NCBI GenBank assembly: GCA_905202595.1
Contig: CAJKSP010000003.1
Span: forward strand, 25,118 to 89,117
Direction of reading: 5' to 3'
DNA: 64,000 nt
Origin: an uncultured Sutterella sp.
Lineage (GTDB): Bacteria > Pseudomonadota > Gammaproteobacteria > Burkholderiales > Burkholderiaceae_F
Positions 58,101 through 64,000 of the stretch are shown here, in pieces. The position numbers were made by a program, and so were the translations under genes. Position 1 is the stretch's first letter, and every line of letters begins with the position of its first letter. A model generated the notes under the pieces. It was not told the DNA's origin. It searched no databases and worked only from the letters and a program-made list of their open reading frames with translations.

Positions 58101-59509
58101 ATCGCCGCGGCAAAGTCCGAGAAGAGCCTGCCGAGGCTCGGATCCGGAAGGGGCGTCCAGAGAATGCGCGGCGCAGGCGAATCAACGCCCGCCGGCACGC
58201 AGGGAATCGGCGCGACGGCCCGCGCCCGAAAGAGCGCCAGCGCCGTGCGGAGCACCTGCCGCCAGAGGACGCAGCCGAGCGGCAGCGCCTCAAGGTCGGC
58301 GTCGGAGAGCTGCGCGAGGGCTCCGAAGAAGTCCGAGGGGGAGAGCGGGCGCATCGCTTCAGAAAGGTCGAAGCGCGTGCCGCGCGGACGCGGCTGCCAG
58401 ACAAGTTCGGCGGCGAGATCGGCGTCGGCGAGATTGGGCGCAGCGCGAAGCTCGAGATGGGCTTCGCGCGCGAGCGCGGGCGAGAGGCCGAGCGCGGCGA
58501 GGAAATGCGGCCAGCCGGCAGAGGCGGCCGCCTCCGCCTGCCGCCGGGCGCCTGCGGCGCCCTCGGCGCGAAGCGCCTTAAGAAGAGCCTCCCTTCCTTC
58601 GTCCGTCGTGAGTCCGCCGTCTTCGTGCGGCGCGCCGTCGGCCGGCTTTCTTTTGCGCGCTCTCGACTTGGCGTCTGCGGCGCCGTCTTCGCCGGCGGCG
58701 AGCCGGCCGTCGAGCGCCCCGGCGGCGCGGGGGTCGAGAAAGAGCGCTTCGGCGCCCTTTTCCACCTGCGCGATGAGTGCGGAAAAGCGCTTGCCGAAAG
58801 GCGCGACGGCTTCCGGAAGCTTGGCCGAGGGCGATGCCGGCCGGCGCGGCAGCGCGTGGAGCGGCAGCGCTTGCAGCGCTTCGAGCGCCGAAGCCTTCGT
58901 CATGAGCTGCGGCTCGCCCGCCTCAGCGGCTGCGGCGGCGATCACCTCTGCGGCGTTCGGCAGCGGCTGCTCGGGCGCAGGGCGGATCCCGCGGGCTTCG
59001 AGCTCGGCGCGCGCGTCGACGCCGCGAAGCTTGAAATAGAACGACAAGTCCCGCTCGACTTCCCAGCCGGCCGCGGCGAGGAGCGCCGCCTCATGCGCGC
59101 AGATGCCCGTTCGCCAGCTTGCAGAGCAGTAGCAGTCGCATGCGCCCTGAAAGGATTCGGGCTCGAAGATGCCGACGCCCGCTTCGTGCGAGGTGGCGAC
59201 GGCGTCGTCGAAGGTGAAGCGGCCTTCAAGGAGCGAGAGCGCGCGGGCAGGGCGCTTGGCGAGCGCATCAAACCAGGCGGCGCACGCCCATGGCGGAAGC
59301 GCCGGCACGTCTGCCGTGGGACGGCTGCCGTCGATCAGCGCTGTGATGCGGGTGCGGCCGATGCCCGACGGCGAGAGCTGAAGCGCCGGCGCAGCCGCTT
59401 TGCCGCTCCTCAGCTTCTTCGCCGCAGCATCGATGCGCGAGAAGGGAACGAGCTTGTGCCATAGACCGCACCACGCCAAGCCGATCGGCGACCAATCTGT
59501 TTTGCCCAT
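55175..59509 (-). CDS. SWIM-SNF2 family ATPase/helicase
   Basis: A 1444-residue SWI2/SNF2 ATPase. A SWIM zinc finger is at residues 126-139 (Cys126, Cys128, Cys137, His139). A long middle region (about 200-860) of repeated helical, charged sequence, with no known domain, precedes the motor: motif I DDMGLGKT (about 885-892), motif II DEAQ (about 1040), TGTPVENR just after, and motifs V-VI GGTGLNLTAASCVIHYDLWW and DRAYRIGQ (about 1300-1340). The tail is acidic. It would translocate on double-stranded DNA, remodelling bound proteins. AGGAG lies 5 bases before the ATG at 59509; the longer frame upstream is rejected. First gene of a coupled three-gene operon. Confidence 0.9.
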   Translation of the reverse strand: MGKTDWSPIGLAWCGLWHKLVPFSRIDAAAKKLRSGKAAAPALQLSPSGIGRTRITALIDGSRPTADVPALPPWACAAWFDALAKRPARALSLLEGRFTFDDAVATSHEAGVGIFEPESFQGACDCYCSASWRTGICAHEAALLAAAGWEVERDLSFYFKLRGVDARAELEARGIRPAPEQPLPNAAEVIAAAAAEAGEPQLMTKASALEALQALPLHALPRRPASPSAKLPEAVAPFGKRFSALIAQVEKGAEALFLDPRAAGALDGRLAAGEDGAADAKSRARKRKPADGAPHEDGGLTTDEGREALLKALRAEGAAGARRQAEAAASAGWPHFLAALGLSPALAREAHLELRAAPNLADADLAAELVWQPRPRGTRFDLSEAMRPLSPSDFFGALAQLSDADLEALPLGCVLWRQVLRTALALFRARAVAPIPCVPAGVDSPAPRILWTPLPDPSLGRLFSDFAAAMRPLLCELFTPASAPALAALGFHNPDDALPKPEDEGPWGAAAALALTLAASGIAHWILRRTPGENLLEAALAGEDLRSADGLVGAEAQHALSKGFRSLLLSLQRTWRPAVIVKRGAERRISVHFALIAGSAAKRQEADEGEAALEKEADQPAQAAASAAGGLPALSAEEAALAREAELAQGPVYLERALSDPAWTPEIPSVLAALFDAARLLPFLQPLADHPERPMTLEPAQLRAFLLDTAPAFAALGIPLALPAKLRRFAKPRLVARMRAGEAAGASESASLLTTAALSSFDWQVAVGDRTLSLDELRALARQNPQGGIVPVDDDFVLLDPEELRALNRTAAKPPSAIDKVRAMLSGEYLGVQVDVAAELDRRIDELMKVDDVPPPAGLCGTLRPYQARGYAWLVKNMRLGLGSLIADDMGLGKTIQVIAAILEMKAEGLLEGQTVLIVAPTGVLTNWERELRRFAPSLAVGVYHGEGRTVDYIGVPDIAPALRRWQEADAALADSSPQAGEAPLAAGARLRASKRLRLAPARRAPAKPLPDVIVTSYAMLRRELDELMRLPLGLLVLDEAQAVKNPATSQAEAARLLAAPRVIAMTGTPVENRLMEYWSIFSIVLPGLLGTAADFRASFAKPIEANRDAEALARFRRLTSPFMIRRVKTDKHVIADLPEKNAIDRFTSITKPQAALYAEVLKEHLGVIASLDVERTAASRLGRSAGAAVEARRRGQVLALITKLKQICDSPSLYYGTRTPTPDAGKAEALLEILAECREAGRKALIFTQYVEMGERLQDWIEHATGERPDFLCGSVSRTARTAMVDRFQESPDSTVLLVSLRAGGTGLNLTAASCVIHYDLWWNPAVEEQATDRAYRIGQRRDVLVFRFVTAGTFEERVNDMLEQKRELSNLTVQAGESWIGNLPAEELAKLFALSADPNTQAEAVEDERESEAADEGLSGAAERAEPHPDEADEGGTRRDAS

Positions 59510-59762
59510 AGAGCTCCTGACGAAGAAAAGAAGCGGCAGGCCCGGGAGCCGGCAGCGCCTGCGGGGCGAAAGCCGCTTGGGCGCGGCTTGGGTCCGCGCG
59601 GAGCCGGCGGAGGGCCAATCGGCCATTTTGCCATTTTGAGGGCCGCTCGGGCGGCAAATCAGGGCGCCGGGCCGCAGGAAGGCGGCTCAGGAGCGCCTTT
59701 TATGGGGGCGAGCCGGAGAAACTTCTTTCCATGAAGACGATTGGCCCTGCAAAGCAGGCGTC

Positions 59763-59797
59763 CTGACGCCGGCCAGACGGGACGCCGCTTTTATAAT
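59763..59797 (+). promoter_or_regulatory. Possible purL promoter
   Basis: A consensus TATAAT at 59792-59797 lies 96 bases before the purL start. No good -35 hexamer is visible at 16-18 bases. Confidence 0.45.
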
Positions 59798-59892
59798 GCC
59801 GGCAGCTTTTTTCTATCTCTCGCCGGCCGCGCCGGCTCGGTCCGAGCCGCGGACGCCGTCCGGCATTTCTCTCTTATCGAGACCACAACGTC

Positions 59893-62800
59893 ATGACGTC
59901 CACTACCGGCATCGTTTTCGAGATCGACGGTCCGCAGGCGCTTTCCGCCTTCCGCACGCGCCGACTGCTCAGCGCGATTCAGTCCGTCTGCCCCGAGGCA
60001 GAAACCGTCTCCGCGCGCTTCATGCACTTCGTTCATGCGGCGAAGCCCTTGAGCGAGAAGGATGCGGCGCGGCTGCGCTCGCTCCTCGACTACGGCCCGG
60101 CCGGCGCTGCGGCCGGCGCGGGGCTTGCGCTTCTTGTCGTGCCTCGCCTCGGCACGATTTCTCCCTGGGCGTCCAAGGCGACGGACATTGCGAGGAACTG
60201 CGGTCTTGAAGACGTGCTGCGCATCGAGCGCGGCACGCTCTACGAAGTCGGCTTCCGCGCGGGCTACGAGCCCACGGAGGAGGCGAAGGCGGCCGTGGCC
60301 GCGAAGCTCCATGACCGCATGACGGAGTCGGTTGTGCCGGCGGACTTCCCGGCCGAGAATCTCTTCGTCGATCTCGCGGGCCGTCCGATGGAAAGCATTC
60401 CGCTCAAGGCCGAAGGCCGCCGCGCGCTCGAAGAAGCCAACGCCGCCATGGGCCTCGCGCTCTCCGAGGATGAAATCGACTACCTTGAGGAGAACTTCGC
60501 CAAGATTGGCCGCGATCCGACGGACGTCGAGCTCATGATGTTCGCGCAGGCCAACTCCGAGCACTGCCGCCACAAGATCTTCAATGCGAGCTGGACGCTC
60601 GACGGCGCCGACCGCGAAGAGACGCTCTTCGGCATGATCCGGCGCACGCACAAGTGCTCGCCCCGCGGCACGATCACGGCCTATGCCGACAATGCGGCGA
60701 TCTTCGAGGGCCACGAGACGGTGCGCCTCTACCCGCGTCCGTCGGACTCGGATCCCTACGGGAGCCGCTTCGAGCGCAAGAACGAGCTCGTGCATACGGT
60801 CTTTAAGGTTGAAACGCACAATCATCCGACGGCGATCTCGCCCTTCCCGGGCGCGGCGACGGGCTCGGGCGGCGAAATCCGCGACGAGGGCGCGACCGGC
60901 CGCGGTGCGCGTCCGAAGGCGGGCCTCACGGGCTTTACGACGTCGGCGCTGCATCTCGAAGATGCCCTGCAGGCCTGGGAAAACGACGGCGACGCCACGA
61001 CGGGCGAAGAAAAGCCGGAAGCCTACGGCGCGCCTTCGCGCCTCGCCTCGCCGCTCTCGATCATGACCGAGGGCCCGATCGGCGGCGCCGCCTTCAACAA
61101 CGAATTCGGGCGTCCGAATCTGCTCGGCTACTTCCGCACCTTTGAAGCCAATGTGGGCGGCGTCCGCTACGGCTATCACAAGCCCATCATGCTTGCGGGC
61201 GGCATCGGCTCGATCCGCGACGACGAAACGAAGAAGGCGGTTCCGCCTGCGGGCAGCCTCCTCGTCGTGCTCGGCGGTCCGGGCATGCGCATCGGCTTGG
61301 GCGGCGGCGCCGCTTCGTCGATGGCGTCGGGCTCGAACTCCGAAGCGCTCGACTTCGACAGCGTGCAGCGCGGCAACCCCGAAATGGAGCGCCGCGCCCA
61401 GGAAGTGATCGACCGCTGCTGGGCGATGGGCGAAGAGAATCCGATTCTCGCCATTCATGACGTCGGCGCCGGCGGCCTCTCGAACGCCATGCCCGAGCTT
61501 GCGGACCTTTCGGGCCGCGGCGCGCGCTTCGACCTCTCGAAGGTTCCCGTTGAAGAGTCGGGCATGTCCCCGCTCGAAATCTGGTGCAACGAGTCGCAGG
61601 AGCGCTATGTCATCGCGCTCGATCCGGCGAAGCGCGACCGCTTTGACGCCTTCTGCCGCCGCGAGCGCTGCCCCTATGCGGTGATCGGCGAAATCACGGA
61701 GGAAAAGACCCTCAAGCTCGCCGCGGGCGAGCAGAACGCGGTGGACATGCCGATGGACGTGCTCCTCGGCAAGACGCCGCGCACGCACCGCACGGCCGAG
61801 CATCTGAAGCGCGAGCTGCCGGCCTTCTCGGATGAGGGCCTCGACCTGGAGAAGGCCGCCTATGCGGTCATCCGCCATCCGGCCGTCGCCTCGAAGTCCT
61901 TCCTCATTACGATCGGCGACCGCGCGGTCGGCGGCCTGACAGCCCGCGACCAGATGGTGGGTCCGTGGCAGGTGCCGGTGGCGGACTGCGCCGTCACGAC
62001 GCTCGGCTTCGAGACGCTTCGCGGCGAAGCGATGGCGATGGGCGAGCGCACGCCGCTCGCCGTGATCGACTCGGCTGCCGCCTCCCGCATGGCCATCGGC
62101 GAAGCCATCACGAACATTGCGGCCGCCGACATCGAGCTGCCGCTCGTGAAGCTCTCCGCCAACTGGATGGCCGCCTGCGGCGCGCCCGGCGAAGACGCGA
62201 AGCTCTTCGACGCCGTGAAGGCCGCATCGGACTTCTGCGTGGCGCTCGGCATCGCGATTCCAGTCGGCAAGGATTCGCTCTCGATGCGCACGGCCTGGAC
62301 GGACGCCAAGGGCGAGAAGAAGAGCGTCGTGTCGCCGGTCTCGCTCATCGTCTCGGCCGCGGCGCCTGTGACGAACGCGGCCATCACGCTCACGCCGGAG
62401 CTCAAGCGCGGCGTGCCGAGCGTGCTCGTCTTCATCGATCTCGGCGAAGGCCGCTGCCGCATGGGCGGCTCGATCCTCGCGCAGACGACGCACCGCTTCG
62501 GCAATGAGACGCCTGACATTCAGGATGCGGGCCTCCTCGGACGCTTCGTGCATGCCGTGCGCAAGCTCGAGCTCGCCGGCTGCGTGCTCGCCTACCATGA
62601 CCGTTCGGACGGCGGCCTCTTTGCCGCTGCAGCCGAAATGATGTTTGCTTCCCGCATGGGCGTGCGGCTTTCGCTCGACAGCCTCATGAGCGAGGGCGCT
62701 TCGCCCATGGCGGCGCTCTTCAACGAGGAGCTCGGCGCGCTCCTGCAGATCCGCGCCGACCGCGTGAACGAAGTGGCCGCGCAGATCCGCGAAGCGGGCC

Positions 62801-63837
62801 TTGCGCACTGCTGCCACTTCGTGGGCGAGGTCTCTTCTTCCGACGACGCGCTCGAGGTGTCGGCCGGCGGCAAGCGCCTTGCGCGCTTCGAGTGCGGTCC
62901 GCTGCAGAGCGCCTGGAGCGAGGTTTCGCACCAGATCGCCCGCGGCCGCGACAACCCGGAATGCGCCGATCAGGAATTCGCCCGCATCATGGACGAGGGC
63001 GACCGCGGCCTCTTCGCCCGCACGAGCTGGAATGTCGATGAAGACATTGCGGCGCCCTACATTGCGTCGGGCGCCCGTCCGAAGATCGCGATCCTGCGCG
63101 AAGAGGGCGTCAATTCGCAGAACGAGATGGCGGCCGCCTTCGTGCGGGCCGGCTTTGATGCGTACGACGTCCACATGACGGATCTTCTTGCCGGCCGGGC
63201 GGACCTTGCGGACTTCCGCGGCCTCGCCTGCTGCGGCGGCTTCTCCTACGGCGACGTCCTCGGCGCCGGCGGCGGCTGGGCGAAGACGATCCTCAACAAC
63301 GACCGCCTCACGGCGATGTTCCGCACGTTCTTCGAGCGTCCGGATACGTTCGGCCTCGGCATCTGCAACGGCTGCCAGATGATGAGCCACCTGCGCGGCC
63401 TCATTCCGGGCGCGTCGCACTGGCCGCAGTTCCTGCGCAACCGCTCCGAGCAGTTCGAGGCGCGCCTCGTCAACGTCGAGATTCTCGAGAGCCCCTCGAT
63501 CTTCTTCAAGGGCATGGCGGGCGCTGTGCTGCCGGTGGTGAACGCGCACGGCGAAGGCCGCGTCGAGTTCCTGCAGCCCGCCGATGCGGCGCTTGCCAAG
63601 GCCGCGGCGCGCTATGTCGACGGCACGGGCCGTCCGGCGGCTGCCTATCCGGCCAACCCGAACGGCTCGCCTGAAGGCCTCACGTCCTTTACGACGGAGG
63701 ACGGCCGCTTCACGATCATGATGCCGCACCCCGAGCGCAGCCATCGCGCGATCGAGCTCTCGTGGCATCCGGCCGAGTGGACTGAGGCTTCGGGCTGGAT
63801 GCGCATGTTCCAGAACGCGCGCGTCTGGGTGGGCTGA
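59893..63837 (+). CDS. purL: Phosphoribosylformylglycinamidine synthase, single-chain
   Basis: Large single-chain FGAM synthase of de novo purine synthesis, 1314 residues, near the length of E. coli PurL. It converts FGAR, glutamine and ATP to FGAM. Order: N-terminal domain, two AIRS-like halves, then a glutamine amidotransferase domain at about 1050-1310. Readable landmarks: SEHCRHKIFNA (about 218-228), FKVETHNHPTAISPFPGAAT (about 305-324), GGFSYGDVLGAGGGWAK, the glutaminase Cys in ICNGCQMMSH, and the His/Glu of PHPERSHRA. The ATG at 59893 begins MTSTTGIVFEIDGP; the ribosome site is weak. Very strong GC-rich codon bias fits high expression. Confidence 0.97.
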   Translation: MTSTTGIVFEIDGPQALSAFRTRRLLSAIQSVCPEAETVSARFMHFVHAAKPLSEKDAARLRSLLDYGPAGAAAGAGLALLVVPRLGTISPWASKATDIARNCGLEDVLRIERGTLYEVGFRAGYEPTEEAKAAVAAKLHDRMTESVVPADFPAENLFVDLAGRPMESIPLKAEGRRALEEANAAMGLALSEDEIDYLEENFAKIGRDPTDVELMMFAQANSEHCRHKIFNASWTLDGADREETLFGMIRRTHKCSPRGTITAYADNAAIFEGHETVRLYPRPSDSDPYGSRFERKNELVHTVFKVETHNHPTAISPFPGAATGSGGEIRDEGATGRGARPKAGLTGFTTSALHLEDALQAWENDGDATTGEEKPEAYGAPSRLASPLSIMTEGPIGGAAFNNEFGRPNLLGYFRTFEANVGGVRYGYHKPIMLAGGIGSIRDDETKKAVPPAGSLLVVLGGPGMRIGLGGGAASSMASGSNSEALDFDSVQRGNPEMERRAQEVIDRCWAMGEENPILAIHDVGAGGLSNAMPELADLSGRGARFDLSKVPVEESGMSPLEIWCNESQERYVIALDPAKRDRFDAFCRRERCPYAVIGEITEEKTLKLAAGEQNAVDMPMDVLLGKTPRTHRTAEHLKRELPAFSDEGLDLEKAAYAVIRHPAVASKSFLITIGDRAVGGLTARDQMVGPWQVPVADCAVTTLGFETLRGEAMAMGERTPLAVIDSAAASRMAIGEAITNIAAADIELPLVKLSANWMAACGAPGEDAKLFDAVKAASDFCVALGIAIPVGKDSLSMRTAWTDAKGEKKSVVSPVSLIVSAAAPVTNAAITLTPELKRGVPSVLVFIDLGEGRCRMGGSILAQTTHRFGNETPDIQDAGLLGRFVHAVRKLELAGCVLAYHDRSDGGLFAAAAEMMFASRMGVRLSLDSLMSEGASPMAALFNEELGALLQIRADRVNEVAAQIREAGLAHCCHFVGEVSSSDDALEVSAGGKRLARFECGPLQSAWSEVSHQIARGRDNPECADQEFARIMDEGDRGLFARTSWNVDEDIAAPYIASGARPKIAILREEGVNSQNEMAAAFVRAGFDAYDVHMTDLLAGRADLADFRGLACCGGFSYGDVLGAGGGWAKTILNNDRLTAMFRTFFERPDTFGLGICNGCQMMSHLRGLIPGASHWPQFLRNRSEQFEARLVNVEILESPSIFFKGMAGAVLPVVNAHGEGRVEFLQPADAALAKAAARYVDGTGRPAAAYPANPNGSPEGLTSFTTEDGRFTIMMPHPERSHRAIELSWHPAEWTEASGWMRMFQNARVWVG

Positions 63838-63927
63838 GAGTCCTGACGTCCTCTGCTTTCGGAAGCCGGCCAGGCTGCCGGCTTCCTGAGGCGAAGGGCG
63901 ATGCCGCCCAAAGCGGAGACGCTTCCT

Positions 63928-63955
63928 CAAGCGGAGCGCCTCCGCTTTTTTTGGT
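63928..63955 (+). terminator. Intrinsic terminator after purL
   Basis: AAGCGGAG (63929-63936) pairs with CTCCGCTT (63940-63947) and is followed by TTTTT. A further GGAAGCCGGC/GCCGGCTTCC hairpin lies at about 63861-63885. Confidence 0.83.
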
Positions 63956-64000
63956 TCTTAGTCAAAGTTGGTGAAAAGCGACCGATGCCTCCACACACTT

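Noticed and set aside
59791..63930. A 1379-codon open frame on the minus strand opposite purL
   Set aside because: It is antisense to an unmistakable purL. Strong GC3 bias keeps one antisense frame open, and its translation is Arg/His-rich and has no family pattern.
1..64000. CRISPR arrays, rRNA, tRNA, integrases and attachment sites
   Set aside because: No regularly spaced repeats, cloverleaf genes, rRNA-like sequence or integrase frame was seen; very short or divergent cases could escape reading by eye.

Overview
The window is GC-rich and gene-dense, with no rRNA, tRNA or CRISPR array that I could find. Its gene content suggests a Betaproteobacterium of the Sutterellaceae type. It has a divergent ppsR/ppsA pair, SlmA, a single-chain 1314-residue PurL, no sugar-uptake genes, several C4-dicarboxylate carriers, secreted FMN/FAD fumarate-reductase-like flavoproteins, and many peptidases and amino-acid carriers. 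This taxonomic call is inference from gene content, not a database result. The picture is an asaccharolytic gut-type anaerobe that eats peptides and amino acids and respires fumarate-like acceptors.

Layout. 0.1-9.4 kb: a divergent ArgH-like lyase with a DcuC carrier, NikR, a C69 dipeptidase, an orphan amino-acid-binding protein, an M20D amidohydrolase and pyridoxal/pyridoxamine kinase. 9.6-12.4 kb: five consecutive genes of unknown function (three look like remote paralogues, one is DUF1828-like, one may be ribbon-helix-helix), then a 52-residue membrane protein. 12.5-18.3 kb: a family-6 hypoxanthine/uracil-DNA glycosylase, a membrane carrier, a secreted FMN/FAD reductase and an M20 peptidase. 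18.3-23.4 kb: a long leader with a near-perfect hairpin, then MmgE/PrpD, a DcuA/B carrier and the canonical argH. 23.6-29.4 kb: tilS with a long basic N-terminal extension, followed 11 bases later by a 1207-residue UPF1-like helicase. 29.6-44.1 kb: transporters (AEC, Bcr/CflA, BASS, LysE), a C45 hydrolase, ilvD, a LysR regulator, a RibD-type reductase, a twin-arginine flavoprotein, slmA and a secreted ABM-domain protein.

44.2-49.6 kb: ppsR (minus) and ppsA (plus), normally simple divergent neighbours, are separated by two decayed IS605-type TnpB elements in opposite orientation. Each keeps the typical right-end hairpin ending in TCAA. 49.9-52.4 kb: a LysR regulator, then an NfeD and SPFH pair. 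52.5-59.5 kb (minus): a tightly coupled three-gene operon with ATGA overlaps. It encodes a SWIM-SNF2 ATPase (1444 residues), a 672-residue protein I do not recognise, and a small protein with an AT-hook and a LexA/UmuD-like C-terminus whose catalytic Lys position is Cys. This is the best candidate for an undescribed system. 59.9-63.8 kb: purL.

How they fit together. Two lyase-plus-Dcu modules could generate and move fumarate or related C4 acids, with the exported flavoproteins as possible terminal reductases. Peptidases (C69, C45, M20), the binding protein and the carriers feed amino acids in. PEP synthase and its regulator serve gluconeogenesis, as expected for an organism living on amino acids. 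Starts were chosen from Shine-Dalgarno spacing and family N-termini. Membrane-segment counts are by eye.
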